Shown one piece after another: positions 1 to 15,000 of a stretch of 64,000 nucleotides of DNA. Origin of the DNA: Symbiodinium natans. Lineage: Eukaryota; Sar; Dinophyceae; Suessiales; Symbiodiniaceae. Where the stretch lies: positions 1,167,501-1,231,500 of the forward strand of contig CAJNDS010001557.1 in the NCBI GenBank assembly GCA_905221605.1, read 5' to 3'. The notes under the pieces were generated by a model that was not told the DNA's origin, ran no database searches, and saw only the letters and a list, made by a program, of their open reading frames with translations. A program made the translations under genes and the position numbers. Each line of letters begins with the position of its first letter. The first letter of the stretch is position 1.

Positions 1-3000
1 CGCAGGTACTGAGAGGGCTAAGCCCGCACAACCCGGTCATCGCTGCTTCCCGGCTTTACCTTTCTTGTGGCAGGGAGAGGGTTTTCGGGTTTAGGGTTTA
101 GGGTTTAGGGTTTAGGAATAGGCTCGGGCCATCCTAATATTAAGAACCCCCGAAACCTCGGTTTAGAGTTTAGGGTTTAAGGTTTCTTTGTAGGTTACCT
201 AGTCACCTAAGAATCCCATGAGGGGTTTTAGAGTAATAGCTTAGCTTGAGGGTTTAGGGTTTAGGGTTTAGGGTTTAGGGTTTAGGGTTTAGGGTATAGG
301 GTTTAGGGTTTAGGGTTTAGGGTTTAGGGTTCAGGGTTTAGGGTTTAGGGTTTAGGAAGAATCTACAAGAAAAGTAGGTTTAGGGAGCTTAGGGAGGAAT
401 CCTAAACCGATGTAGTAGCCTGGAGCTTGATGGTCTCGGTGATGGGTGCCAGCCAGCCAATCCAGCAAAGAGGGCAAGATGATTCCTCAACCCGCGAGCC
501 TGAAACTGCAGTTTAGGGTTTAGGGTTGAGGGTTTAGGGGTTTAATTAGGAGTTTAGGGTTTAGGGTTTAGGGTTTAGGGTTTAGGGTTTAGGGTTTAGG
601 GTTTAGGGTTTAGGGCCCTGCGATTAATAGCCTCTGCACAGCCCTGATACCTCCTGGTTTGGGTTCGTAGCTTGCGCTGATTTTTCTTGTGGCGCAGGAG
701 ACTGTTCAGCATTTTACCTAAAAAGGGCTTTGGCTCCGTGATCCAAATGGCCCAGTGTAGTAGAGGGTGTCCCTGATGTAACGCAACCTACCTGAGCCGG
801 ACCTACCATGCATGGAACTGAAGTCGAGTACTTGGATGAAGGGAACCTAAGCCAGCGCTCTCTTCGGTGCCTTAAACATTTTAGGGTTCAGCGTTTGGGG
901 TGAGGGCTCTTCATGATAGCAAATTCAGGGAGCATATTTTGGAGACCTGCCCCAGCAATAGCCGGCTATCTCGATATCGCGGTCCTTCCTCGGAACCCTA
1001 CTGGACGTAACAGTATAGAGTTGTCTTAACCCTAAACCCTAAACCCTAAACCCTAAACCCTAAACCCTAAACCCTAAACTGCGGACCGTGTTTTTTTCTC
1101 GGAGCTTTCTCGCTTCCAGGACGAAAAAACTGCGCTCTCGCCTGGGAGGGGCGTGGCCGTCCTCAAAACTGTACAACGCTTAGGGTTTGGGGTTTAGGGT
1201 TTAGGGTTTAGGGTTTAGGGTTTAAGGTTTAGGGTTTAGGGGGGTTGAGGGTTTAGGACTTCTGTGCTCACGAAGTGCGAAACTGTTGTCGCTTTTGGAT
1301 GCCCGGGCTCGAGATATGGCAAAGTGTCGTCAATTTCACTGGCAGTTTTAGACGTTTACTTTTGAGGCCCTTTGTACAACTCGAACCCTCAAACCCATAA
1401 CCTCCGGCCTAACCATCCCTCCACTAAACCCTAAACCCTAAACCCTAAACCCTAAACCCCCTCCCCCCCCCGTCCCCCTCAGAGTTACGACCTGTCCATC
1501 CCAAGGGGACCATCGGCCACTTCATTGAATTGGGGGAGTCGGCGGTTCGGGGGGGAGGGGGGCTTTGATGCTCTTGCAAGGGCTTCGGAATTCGGCTGTA
1601 GGCTTGCGGCCTGGGGTTTGGGGGTTTAGGCCCCTCAGGGCCGGAGATTGAGCTGTTTTTGAGTCCGAAAGCAAGGAGCGCAAAGAGGCTGACAGCCCAT
1701 CAGCAAATGCCGACCACAGTACGCGAGGCCTGTTTTTGAAGCTCTTAGATGGACTCTTGCCTCATTCAATGGCAATTGGAACTCTGTGCTGAAGAACCCC
1801 TCATATAAGGGTATTATAGGGATTATCATCTTTCCTTTTGTGGATGGGGGGGTGGGGGGTTGAGCAAATAGTTGTGCATGCTAGCTTTGTGCCTCTGCAA
1901 ATTGTGTCCGTGCTTCTATTTACTCTAGCAAGTTCAGATCTCGGCTTTTTCTCGGACGTTGGTTTTTGTGGCATCTGCTCACACCTTCTCTGCTGCCTCA
2001 TGCGAGTTCCAAATTCTTAGATGGGTTACCCCGCATTATTTGTTGTTGCCGCACGTGAGTCCCCTTTTCCGTTAACCCAAAACCCTAAACTCTAAACCCA
2101 ACCAATCCTTGTCTTGGGCCTCGTCTTGGGCCCAAGGAGGTCTTGCCCCAGGCCCTGACGTGCCCTAAACCCTCTCGAAACCCGAAACCCCTCACGCCCT
2201 GCACCCTAAACCCCCTACACCCTATAAAGCTCACTAAACCCTATAAAACGCACCTCCCCCTAAACCCTAAACCCGAAACTCACCTCATCGAACCTGAGGA
2301 CAGGTTTTGTGGGAGGAGCCTCAGGCAAGTCCTTGGGCAGGGGAGTTGCGTGACGGGTTTGGGGTTTAGATTTCAGGGTTGCATGCTTAGAGATTGAGGG
2401 TTTAGGGCTATAAATGTAGTTCCTTGTGGAGTTAGCGGCAGGCTTGGGGGGATGAGCGTATGCTACCCGAAGCCCTAAACCCTAAACCTTAATTGTAGAT
2501 GGCTACTACATCCCTAAACCCTAAACCCTAAACCCTACACCCCAAACCCCAAACCCCAAACCCTAAACCCTTAACCCTAAACCCTAAACCCGACCGTAAA
2601 CTGCAGGCCTCAGACCCGAAACCCGAAAGTGAAAACCCCGTGCTCCCGGTGTCTAACCCGATTCAGGGCGAGTGTGCAGGTCGCCCTTCGCTCGTGTACA
2701 CAAAGCGCTGTTTAGGGTTTAGGGTTTAGGGTTTAGGGTTACCGGGTTACCGGGTTTAGGGTTTAAGGTTTACGGCCTTAGGGTTTATTGTACCCCAACA
2801 ACACCGATCGTCTTTCAAGTCATAGTATGAAGTCGACCTGCCTTACTTGGGCAGCGAAGGCCGGCATGTTTTTGGAGCTCAGGCGCCTACTAGCCCACCA
2901 CATTCACGATGGTACTCGTAGCACTGAAACATGTAGCTTCGACGTGCTGGCGCCCGCTGCACGGGCCCTGGAAGAGATACTCACGGCCATACAGAATGGG

Positions 3001-6000
3001 CAGTTCCTTCCAGACGCTATGCGTTCACAGCAATTTCGGGGAAAGCCTTCAGCAACAGCCTTCTGCATTTTGTGCAAGCCTGGGCCAACTTTGGGAGCCG
3101 CAAGCCCTGAACCCAACACCCGAAACCCTAAGCCCAAGTCCCAAACCCTAAGCCCGGGTTTGGGACTTTTAGGGTTTAGGGTTTAGGGTTTAGGGTTTAT
3201 TAGGGTTTATTCGGGTTTAGGGCAAACCCCGGACCCCAATCCCCGACAAATCACCGATGTAGGTAGGCAGGGTAGCCCTAAACCCTAAACCCGAAACCCT
3301 AAACCTGGGCTCCTTTTTTCGCCATGCTTTCGGACGCAGGACACACTGCCAGAGACGATGCGACAGCGAAGCCTCGCCGGGAGCTCGGGGGGTTCGGATG
3401 CTGGATTCTTTCTTTCCATGCAGGAAACTGAGGGTTTGGGGTTTAGGGTTTAGGGTTTAGGGTTTAGGCTTCAGGGAGCTTTTTGGGTTTAGGGTGTAGG
3501 TCTTAGGGTCCAGAGTGAGCCCCCTCCCATTGATGTCCTGATGGTACCCTACTCGTCATGGCTGTTTCATGTCGATGCGGTGCTGTGCTGCATGGTTATG
3601 GTGTTCTGCGATAACCATACAAAGGGAATCCCCATCTCGCCTCCACAACCCAAAGCCTGAATTTCAAGCCCTAAACCCATGGTTAATGAGAAGGACGCAT
3701 TCACCCACTCACTCACTCCCTCACCCCCTCACCCCCTCACCCCCTCACCCCCTCACCCCCTCACCCCCTCACCGCCCCCCCTCCCCGCTCTCCTTTACCA
3801 CCCCTAACCGCCCCGAACCCCCCCCAACCCCCGAACCCCCCGAACCCCCAACCCCCTAGCCACCCTAACCCTGCCACGCCCCCTCCCCCCACGGCCCCCA
3901 CGAGCCAGGTGCTTACCCTTCTGGGTGGCTCCGGCGCCAACGCCCCTCCCAAGCAAGCGTATGCGGATGGTTCGGCTTCGAAGCTTCTTCGGGATATTAG
4001 GGTTTAGGGCTTATAGGGTTTAGGGTTTAGTGTTGAGGTTGTTGGAGTTTAAGAGGGGGTTGTTGGGGTCTAGGGCCGAGGGCTTAGGGGGGTGGGGGGA
4101 GCTATTGGGTTGTGATTGGGATTTACGGTTCTTGGGGTTTAGGGCTATGAGGGTTTGGGGTTCAGGCTTCTGCGCTTTTCTTCGTGTGGGGTTTGTATAG
4201 GTCAACAGGGCTTAGGACCTGCGTCCCAGGGCTTCAAGGGGTTTAGGGTTTAGGGTTTAGGGTTTAGGGTGTTTGCGGGCTTCTGGGGCTTTAGGTCGGG
4301 CTCCAGGAAGTTTCACCCACCCCAATCCTGGTTCGGGGGCCACAACTACCAAGGTAACCACTATTTGCTTGAGAACCCCTGCAACAGCGCAAGATAATCC
4401 CTTTAGAAAAAAACATATATATATATATATATAGATGTGTGTCCCTTATAAGGAAGAATATGTTTTTAATTTTAACGCTACGCCTCGGCCTGGCCAAATG
4501 CAGCTGCCGGAGAGGGACACAGGGCAACACTCTGGAGCTTTGGGTTTTACAGCTGTACACAATTTCAGGACAGACTTCCAGTCATACGCTCTAAACCCTA
4601 AACCCTAAACCCTAAACCCTAAACCCTAAACCCTAAACCCCTTCAACCTTTTCAGTCCAGTAGGGTGAACAGCCCAGGCGAAGAAGTTCCTGGAACACAT
4701 CGCCCGCTCCTGGATCCGAGTGAGTTGGGTCTGGAGGTTGAGGGGTTTAGGGCTTTAAGGGGTTTAGGGTTGAGGGTTTAGTGTTTAGGATTTAGGGTTT
4801 AGGGGCTTAGGGCTGCTTCAGCCCCCAGACTAGTGAAAGGCATGGTCGTTTCTTTGGAGCCCTTGGTCCAAAGACCCTAGTAGTGTTATGTGGGCTGATG
4901 CCGACACATGAAGCTTTCTCGATGAAGCTATGCTGCACATCTTGGCTTGAGTTCGTTGAGGCTCAAATTTCATGTCATCACCCATCTCAATGTCCGAGCC
5001 CTTCAAGACGCAAACCGTTACAAACAAGCCCTGATAGTGCCAAGACCCTAAACGCTTCAAGGTCCCCCCCCCCCCTTCCCTCCGCCAGCCAAGACCTACA
5101 AACCTTGTTGCTGCTCACGCCAGCACATCCCCCAAAGGCTTGATTTTACGGTGAGAGGCGTTGCCCTAAACCCTAAACCCTAAACCCCAAACCCCAAACC
5201 CCAAACCCCAAACCCTAAACCCTAAACCCTAAACCCTAAACCCTAAACCCCAATCTCGGAGCCCGAAGCCCGACGCCCGAAGCCCTAGTCCCCAGTCTCA
5301 AGGCCCTTTCGTCCGCAACCCATTTCCTACGCAGTAAAAGAAGCAGGTTTCGTTTACAGGGCTTAGGGTTGAGGGTTTTTGGTTTTAGGGTTCAGGGGTC
5401 CGATCCCGCCCTACAACCCGAGCACCCTAGAACGACAGTAAGCACCCAAAACCCCACACTCCGACACAAAACGCCTCAACGCCCTAAGGATCCCTAGAAA
5501 CCCTCAACCCCACCCCAAACCTAAAAAAATGACTAAGCCCTAAACCCTAAACCCAAACCCCAAAGTCCCTAAACCCTAAACCCAAACCCAAAAGTCCCTA
5601 AACCCTAAACCCTGAACCCTAAACCCTAAACCCTAAACCCCAAACCCCAAACCCTAAACCCTAAACCCTAAACCCTAAACCCTAAACCCTAACCCCCCCC
5701 CCCCCCCCAAAGAAGTTGGCCCAAGGAGAGATGGAGGCCACCGACTTCAAGGTGCGACGCGCGGCCATGGAGGCTTTCGTGGACCTCAAGGTGCCGAAGT
5801 GGGAGGGTTTAGGGTTTAGGGTTTAGGGTTCAGGGTTTAGGGTTTAGGGTTTGGGGTTTGGGGTTTGGGGTTTGGGGTTTAGGGTTTGCGGTTTGGGGTT
5901 TGGGGTTTAGGGTTTAGGGTTTAGGGTTCAGCATCTCGACTCAAGCAATTACTCGAGCGTTGGAAACATGCCCACCCGCCCAAAGAATCCCATAGCATTG

Positions 6001-9000
6001 AGAAAGTGCCTCACTTGCATTTTCATTTTCAGGCGACAAGACAGACAACATTCTGAAACCCACCACAGAGAATCACAATTTGCTTACTGTCGCACTGTAT
6101 AGGGTCAAATTTTGCCTAGTGTCCCACTATTTAGGGTCTAAATTTGCTTAGTGCCCCACAATACACGAGGTCAAACATTTGCTTAGTGCCCCACTTTCCA
6201 GGATCTAAACGACCCTAAAAGCCAGCCCAGAGTACGTAGGCCAAACCCTAAGGCCAGCCCAGAGTAAGCCCAGAGTAGCTCAAGCCAGCCCAGACTAGAG
6301 CCCAGAGTAGGCACTGCCCGAAAGCCAGCCCAGAGTAGGCGAACCATACACCTGGCTAGAGTTGAACCCTAAAGCCAGCCCAGAGTCGGCCTACAGCGTA
6401 GGCCCTGAATCCTGAAACCAGCCCAGAGTGGGCCCTGAACCTCAAAGCCACTAAACCCTAAAACCTTAGGCCCTGAACCCTAAAACCGAGCCCCAAACCC
6501 TGAACCTTCGTACCTGAGAAATCTGGCAGCTATGACTTCAATGGGTACTTCAAGCAGCAAGTGCATTTCCAAGCCGTTCTGGCCTTGGCGCACAACTTGC
6601 AGAACCTCGAGGTCTACGACGAATTCCGGGAGGGGGGTGCAATGCAAACGTCGATTTTCTAGACGACGGGTACAATGCACCGACGGCAGTTGGCCTCAAC
6701 CGACAGCTTGACGCTCATGATCCTGAACGCGCAGAAGAAATTTCTGCACCAAAGCGAAGGTCGCAGCCCAGAGTAGGCCCTGAACCCTAAAGCCAGCCTA
6801 AAGGCCGTCTAGGCCCCTAAACCCTAAACCCTAAACCCTAAACCCTAAACCCTTTTGGCTTTAGGAGCTGTCGGGTTGGGTTTGGGGCGTTTAGGGTTTA
6901 GGGGGGTTTCGGGTTGTGGGTCCTGGGGTACGTTCAGTCAGAATCCTTCGCGTGTTAGGTGCGGGTGTAGGCGGGAAAACTGTCATAGAGTTGCGCTCTT
7001 GTGACAAGTCCCCTTCTGCAGCAGTGCTACAGGTCAGTAGGGACCTTGTTGTATCCACCCGATGTAAGCCTTCACAGGATTTAGGTAGGGTGTAGGGTAT
7101 ACCTAATTCCCTTTTCCCGGCTTGGAACCACGAAGCATCACCGCGACAGGAGCATGCTCTGCCAGCTAGCATCTTCTGCAGCATATTACGAGGTAGTTTG
7201 TGTTTTAGGGTTTGGGGTTAAGGGTTTTAGGGGCAGGACCTCAGAGGTGCACTTGGTGGCTCGGACCTCTGGGAGAAACTTCGTAGAACCCGTGGGTTAC
7301 ACTTCCAGCTGCCTACAGCAAGAGGCATGGCAGTTTTCTCTTAAGCCCTAGGAACCTTGAGAGCTCGAAAACCCTCAACCCTCAACCGTATGAACCCCAC
7401 CAGGAGAGGGGTGCACTTATGAGGCCCTTTCCGTTAGGGCTTTAGTGTTCATTTTCAGATGTTGATGCGTGTAGAAAGGGTCCTTATATTGGTGCCTGCT
7501 GACGAGAGGCTTCAAGCAAGAACCCATAGCCCGGCATTGAAGTTCAACTGCTTCGGGGTCCGGCTTAGGAGTTGCCCGGCTTGTTTTGGGGTTTAGGTTT
7601 GAAGTGTGTAACCCGGCCACCCTAAATCCCTAAAACGCTGAACCCCCTAAACCCTGCACCCCCTCAACCTAAACCCTAAACCCTAAACCTTCAGTAATCC
7701 CTAAATCCCCCTTGAGCCCTGAAGCCCCATCATCCCATGAGTTCCCCTAGAGCCCCTAAAGCCCTCTGTCATCCCTATAGGTTTTTGGGTTATAGGGTTA
7801 TAGGGTTTAGGGTTTAGGGTTAACCCTCAAGGCCCTAAACCCTAAATCCCCCCCCCCCCCCCAAGTCTCTTAGGTTCGAACCAAGGGCCTTTCGTAGGTC
7901 CCCCACCCTTCGTTAGAGAGATCCGAAGTGTGGACCCTTACTCCTTACTATATAAATATAAATAAATAAATAAATAAATAAATAAATATATATATATAGA
8001 TATTCATGTAGTGTATATAGGGGCTACATTACAGGGACCCAAAGTAAGGGCCCATCCATGGGCTCCCCTAAACTCACCGAGGTGCCGAGATTGCGAAGCG
8101 GCTCATCCACGCAGACCCGCTGGTGAGACGGCTGACGGTGGAGTGCGTTCAGCTCATGGGTGCCTTCGGCCCTAAACTCCTTCAGTGGGGGTTTGCAAAA
8201 ATAGGGGGGACCCCCCTAAAATAGACCCCAAAATAGTAGGACCCCCTTAGTGAGGTACCCCGAATGTCGGAAACACCCCCCACCCCCCCCCCCAATTCTA
8301 GATGGATCTTGAGGTGACCTACTTTGCTTGAGACCACCCCCCCCCCCCCCCCATAAATTAAGACTTAAAAGGGTCAAATGGGGATTCTTATCCTTTATTT
8401 TGTGGGGCTTCTGAAGCGAATAGTGGAAAACGTGTATATATAGATATGTAAAGCACCCGCATTCCCTACTAAGAACCAGAAAGTGGGCCCTTAAAGGCTG
8501 TTGTTTCTTTGGGCTGGTTGCAGATGTTGTTAAAAAAGACGTTTTTTTTGTAAGGTATAGACCTTAAAGATGATGTGTGTAAGTGGGTTTATGAGGGGGT
8601 TTGAGGCTTAGGGGGTTTCAAAGGGGGTTGCAAAGAAGTTTGAAGCACTGAGCCCGAGGCAGCTAAAACCCTAAAACCCTAAAACCCTAAAACCCTAAAA
8701 CCCTAAAACCCTAAAACCCTAAAACCCTAAAACCCTAAAACCCTAAAACCCTGAAACCCTGAAACCCTAAAACCCTAAAACCCTAAAACCCTAAAACCCT
8801 AAAACCCTCAACCCTAAACCCTAAACCATGAACCCTAAACCCTAAACCATAACACCCCGCAGCTCTTCAGGTGGGCTTGGGGGAGTCTCCTGCTTGATAT
8901 TTGGGGGTAAAGTAAAACCCAAAAACCCTGGCCTGAAGCCCTTGAGGGGTCTAGGGTTTAGGGTATAGGGTTTAGGGTATAGGGTTTAGGGTTTAGGGTT

Positions 9001-12000
9001 TAGGGTAACCTCAAAAACCTTGAACTTATAACCCATAATCCCAAGGTCGTACACCTTACAAGGCTGCTGGAGGGCTTCAAGGAGGCTTAGGAGGTTCAGG
9101 GTGTTCGGGAATAAACCCTCTAAACCCTGAACCTTCAACCCTAAACCCTTAACCCTAAACCCTAAACCCTAAACCCTTAACCTTCGTCGGTGGCCCAGGC
9201 CCCTACGGCGCCAAGATGCTTCCTCGGGCTCCCAGGATGCATGTTGGGGGTTTACCGGGTTTAGGGTTTAGGGTTTAGGGTTTAGGGTTTAGGATTTAGG
9301 GTTGAGGTTTAGGGTTTAGGAAAAAGGCTTGGGTTTAGGGGCTTTGGGTTTAGGGCTCAAGGCCTAGGGCTTAGGGCTTAGGGCTTAGGGTCCTGATTCA
9401 AAGGCTAGGTGTGGCTTGCAGTCATGTAAAAGGGGTTCTGTGAGGCATCAGGGCAGAGGACGCGACTTCAGAAGCCCTAGGATCGCGGAAGAGCCATCAC
9501 CCCTAGATCTCTCCATCCTTGCGTCTCCAACATGTTCTTTGGGCTTTAGGGCTTTATGGTTTTAGGGGTTTAAGTCTTAAGGTTTAGGGTTTAGGGTTTT
9601 AGGGATTCGGTAGCTAAACCCTAAACCCTAAACCCTAAACCCTGGGCACTTGGATTTTTGTGGGCATGTTCTCCTCAGTGTGGGTTAATTGGGGGTTTAG
9701 GGTTTAGGGTTTAGGGCTTAGGGCTTGAGGGCGTTTACCGGGAGGCCGCCCCACCCCCCCCCACCCCACTGCATCTGAGATAGCCATGAGGATGGCTCTT
9801 AGAAGAGCACCCTAGCTCCTCAAAGCCTAAACCCTAAACCCCAAACCCTAAACCCTAGAACCTTGCCCTGCCCACTCCTAAACTCCAGGTCAAGGGCCTT
9901 CTCGACACCGAAGAGGATCCCGACGTGGTCCACGCGGCGAAGACGCTCAAGCTGCGAAGATGGTTCGTTCAGGGTTTAGGGTTTAGGGTTTAGGGTTTAG
10001 GGTTTAGGGTTTAGGGTTTAGGGTTTAGGGTTTAGGGTTTAGGGTTTAGGGTTTAGGGTTTAGGGTTTAGGGTTTAGGGTTTAGGGTTTAGGACCGGATT
10101 TCAGGGTTGGGGTTTGCAGAGTTTTGGGATTTCAGTGCGAGGGTGTACGGATTAGGGTAATCCCAGGTTTCAGGCTTTCAGGTTTTGGTTTAGGTATTTC
10201 CGGGTAGAGAGTATTTGGTGCTTTATGTGTGGAGGGCCTGTGAATTCAGGAGGAGGCTTCGTCATAGTTTAGGGTTTATTCATTTGTTGTCCGTGTTTCC
10301 TCCCTGTTGAATTGGGCCATGGTTGAGAAAAGAAAGGTTTGAAGGGGTTTTGGTTGACTGACGGTATGTCTAAGCCCCTAAACCCTAAACCCTAAACCCT
10401 AAACCCTAAACCCTAAACCCTAAACCCTAAACCCTAAACCCTAAGCCCTAAGCCCTAAGCCCTAAGCCCTAAGCCCTAAACCCTAAACCCTAAACCCTAA
10501 ACCCTAAACCCTAGCCTGTTGCAGCGAGGCGCGCGCTCGAGGGCAAGAACGGCGTGGCGTCGGAAATGCTATCCAAGCTTCCCGGCGAGAAGGGCAGAGG
10601 AGTTCCCCCCTCCCCGAACCCGAAACAAGCAGGCCTCCAAACCCTAAACCCTAAACCCTAAACCCCAAGCCCTAAACCTCAAGCCCTAAACCCTAAACCC
10701 TAAACCCCAAACCCCAAACCCCAAACCCTAAACCCTAAACCCCCCAAAACCCCAGCCTTCAATCCGAATCTCGCAACACCTCTGGCATGAAACCCAAGAC
10801 CCGAAGCCCAACCTCTCAGGCCCCGGCGTGCCAGCATCGGCGCGCGCCGCGGGGGCCCTCAGATGATTCCGGGTTTAGGGTTTAGGGTTTAGGGTTTAGG
10901 GTCCAAGGTTTAGGCTTTAGGCTTCAGGGTCTAAGTTTTTGGGTACATAGCTTCAAGTTTGTGGGCTGTTGACCCTACAAAGTAGTGAGGACTTGGGGCC
11001 CAGCTAAGGTCTTCAAAGTTCGAAAAGTCTAAAACACCCTAGACCTTCGAATAAACTCTTAAGTCTTAAGCCCCACAGATCCATACTGCCTAGATCTCAA
11101 TATCCCTCAAGCCCTAAGCCCTACCCTAAATCGTTACAACCCATCACCACAGTCGTCACGTATGATTTCAGATGGAGGGCCAATGTCGTCCTAAACCCTA
11201 AACCCTAAACCCTTAATTCTAAACCCTAAACCCTAAACCCTAAACCCTAAACCCTAAACCCTAAACCCTAAACCCTAAACCCTAAACCCTAAACCCTAAA
11301 CCCTAAACCCTAAACCCTTACGCAAGCTGAGATGGGCCCCTTGGTCCATAATGGGTTTACAGTAAACTCCAGAAAGTTGGAACATGGTTTAGGGATGATT
11401 GGAGCTGGGATTCCCTTTAGTATACCGTTTGGGGGTATGGGGATAAGGATGTTCCAATCTTTTTGGAGTTTACGGTAGCTGAGAGTCCACTGTGACTGCC
11501 AGCCTGCCCTGGGTGCTACAGGGAGCCCCAAACCCTAAACCCTAAACCCTAAACCCCGAACCTGCGCACCCCCACCATCTGCTGCTGACATGCCCAGCTA
11601 CAAAGCCATGTAGAGCCTTATCACCTTCAGTCAGTGCGAAAAGCCTGCTTGAAATTTGACGACCCGGCAATGCTTCGGCAACGAGTATGTAGGGTTTAGG
11701 GTTTAGGGATAGGGGTTTAGGGTTTAGGGTTTAGGGTTTAGGGTTTAGGGTTTAGGGTTTAGGGTTTAGGGTTTAGGGTGCGACAACGGCGCACCTCGGA
11801 ATGCGGCAGTAGCCGAACACAGTGAGCCTATTACAGTTGCTGCGTCGTATTTGTGTTTCTGTGTTTCTGTTTGCTCCCTTCTTATCCACCCACTTGTACC
11901 TGTGATAAACAGGGCTTCATGGCACGTAGGCCTGACGGCGGTTGGGCACACAAGCCCTGTTGCCAGCCGGGTGCCGCGCTTTGGGTGAATCTCACGCGCA

Positions 12001-15000
12001 AACCGACCGGGAAAGTGGGCTGCGGCCCATCATTCCCACGTGCCAACGGCACGCCCATGCGATAACATAGACCCCCACCAACCCCCTTTCACCCTCTTTC
12101 CCTTCTGAAGTTAAGGTCCCATCAAGCCCTTGCATAGTCTTGGTTTACAACCCTGAACCCCTAAAGACACCCCTGAATGCCTAAACCCTAAACCCTTAAC
12201 CCAAGGGTCTCCTAAACCCTGAACTCTAAACCCTAAACCCCAAACCCTTCACGATCCCGCGCCTTTTGCCCTTAAGAATCCTTGTCAGGTGCCAGCCTCA
12301 AGTCGCAGCGCAGGCAGCAGGGTTTCGGTCTTTTTTTGGGCGTTCAGGTAAGTTTATGCCCTGAACCCGAAACCCGAAATCCTAAACCCTAAACCTTAAA
12401 CCCTAAACCCTAGCCCTAAACCCTAAACCCTAAACCCTAAACCCTAAACTGCTGTAGTCTACCAAGAGAGTAGCGTAGGGTGTGCTTACGGTAGGGGAGG
12501 AATCCTTCGACTCGCCGGGCCCAAAGACTCTAGGACCCTAGAACCCTAGGTTTAGGGTTTAGGGTTTAGGGTTTAGGGTTTAGGCGGTTTAGGGTTTAGG
12601 GTTTAGGGTTTAGGGTTTAGGGTTTAGGGTTTAGGGTTTAGGGCAAACCCTTGACCCTTGAACCCTGAACCCCTTAACACCCTAAACACCTCAGATCCTA
12701 AGCTTCTTTAACCCTAAACCCAAAACCCACCACTTTGTCCCTAAACCCTAAATACTTAAACCCTAAGCCCCTTCAAGCCCTTAAACCACTTAAACCCTTA
12801 AAAGCGTTTAGGGCGACGTTTTGTCTCACAAGCCCCGTTACCTCTGCGTTTAGGGTAAGTTTAGGGGGTGTATTGTTTAGAGCCCCATCCCTCAACACCC
12901 ACACGAGCCCCCAATGCTCTTCGGCCCCCCAGAAGCCCTGAAGGTGTGGTTGTTCAGGGTTTAGGGTTGGGGGGTTTTAAAAACCCTGAACCCGAAAGTT
13001 TATGGCTTTCTGGCCACCAGGAGCTGCCTGTGGCATAGGTTAAGGGGTAAAGGAGGGACCCCTAGAAGGGACCCTTCATCTTCTTGCCCTCTGTAACCCT
13101 TATATTTACCTTCTATAGTCCTCATATACCTAAGTAGCCTCCAAGTAACCCCTAAAGAACCTCTAAGGTCACTTATGAGGATCCCTCCTTTAGTCCCTTG
13201 GATAGGGGTCCCCCAGCCATGGCTCTCGCCAGGGGCGGCGTGGACACGGGCAAGACGTGAGGCGATGTCCTAGAGTCCTCAAGTGCTCAACAACCCTAAA
13301 CCCCAAACCCTAAACCCTAAACCCTAATCCCTAAACCCTAAACCCTAATCCCTAAACCCTCAACCCTAAACCCCTAAACCCATATGCATGCGCCGCCATT
13401 GCAGGAGGGTCCTGCGAAGCAGGCTTTCCCAGGCTTCAGAAGCCCAGAGTCTCGTGCACCTCCCAGCACCCTTGGTTTGCATAGGGTTTAGGGTTTAGGG
13501 TTTAGGGTTTCACTCACCACCAAAGAAGCACCCCATACCCCTAAGGGGCAGCTTTGTTGAACCAAAAAAGACCGAGGCCCTTGAGAGCAAGATCTCCGTT
13601 CCGGTGTTTTTAGCCGTATCTGCTGGGACCGCCTTGTTCACTAGGTTTCACTCGAATTAGGCGCAATATACGCATTCCCAAGAAAAGCAGCGTTTTCCCA
13701 GAGGCCAGTGGGCACACCGATGGTAAGTCTCTGAACCCGTTTAGGTAAATCCGACACCCTCAACACGTTTTTCCCACTCCTCAAACAAAGGAACAGGGCC
13801 TTCGCCTAGGTAGCTCAAGCCCTTTGAAACCTTAAGCATAAGACTGGGGGGGGGGAGGTTCCAACCTCGAAAATCTGTATGCTTTCCTCCCATGTTTATA
13901 TAAACACCTAAACCCTAAACCCTAAACCCTGAACAATCAATCCTCAGAAGAGGCTTTGAGGCCCCCGCAATCCCCTTCATCCGCGAAGTCTTGGCCCGGA
14001 AGGCACCAGAAAAAAATCATAGTTTAAGGGCTTGCAGAGCGTTCTGTGTTTTAGGGGTTTAGGCTTTAGGAATTTAGGGCTATACATAGGGTTTAGCGTT
14101 TGAGGGCTTAGGGTTCTATATAGATTTTGGAGTTTCAGGGTTGTTGTGTTTTATACTTTTAGGGGGTTTACACACCCTAGACCCTAAACCCAACTCTTGC
14201 CCAGAGAGTGTTGGTCTTCAGGGGGACTCATGGACTTCCTGAACCCTTGAACCCCACCCCCCCACCCTCACCACCCAACCCCTGCCCTCACCCTCACCCC
14301 CCCCACCCCCTTCCCACCCCCCCCAACCCCCTCCTAAAAACCCTGAAACTCTCAAATCCGCGCTGAAAACCGGAACCCGAACCTGCAGCTGTTCAGGGTC
14401 CAAAGGGTTGAGGAGCCTAAGCCCTGTAAGCCATAAACCCAACTTCGGGCTCTTCTATCTACTTCTGACCATGAAGCCCGCCTCCCTGACTACCACGTGG
14501 GCCATGGCAAGTGCTGTTGAGGGTTAGAGTTTAGTACTTAGGCTTTAGGGCCGTTTGGGGGTTTGGGTTAAGGGCACAAGAATGCCCACATGGGTAGAGC
14601 CAGCGAACGCCTCTGAGCCCCGTTTCCCTAACATCCGCGCTTCACAGAGCCTCATGGCTGCGGCGGAGCGGAACGATCCGAAGGCCCCCCCGTGGCCAGG
14701 GGTGTTGAGCTGGGTGCTCCCTGTTTCAACCCTAAACGCCAAGTTCATCCGTCTCTTCATTGTGTTCATTTCATCTCTCGTTTTATAACGCAAAGCCTGA
14801 TGGAAATTATAAGCATAATGAAGGGCCCAAAGAAAAGAGATTAAACATGGGGCCCGTACACTCCCTACGAAATAGGTCCATTGAATGAACGCCAGAATTC
14901 TTGAAAAAAGACAGAGGCTATTGTTCTATTAACTGTTAGAAAGACGTTTAGTAATCTTGTTCACTTAGCTGTGCAAAATGCTAAATCCTTATTCTTATCA

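Noticed and set aside
1-620. A true chromosome end
   Set aside because: Tracts are short, interrupted, present in both orientations and spread over the entire window, so this is interstitial telomeric DNA.
3761-3952. Antisense Gly-rich frame
   Set aside because: It is generated by the CCCCCTCA and CCCCGAA simple repeats.
6850-6890. Spliced-leader-like CCTTTTGGCTTTAG and similar at 60955
   Set aside because: They match the dinoflagellate spliced leader over only about 9-10 bases, which is expected by chance.
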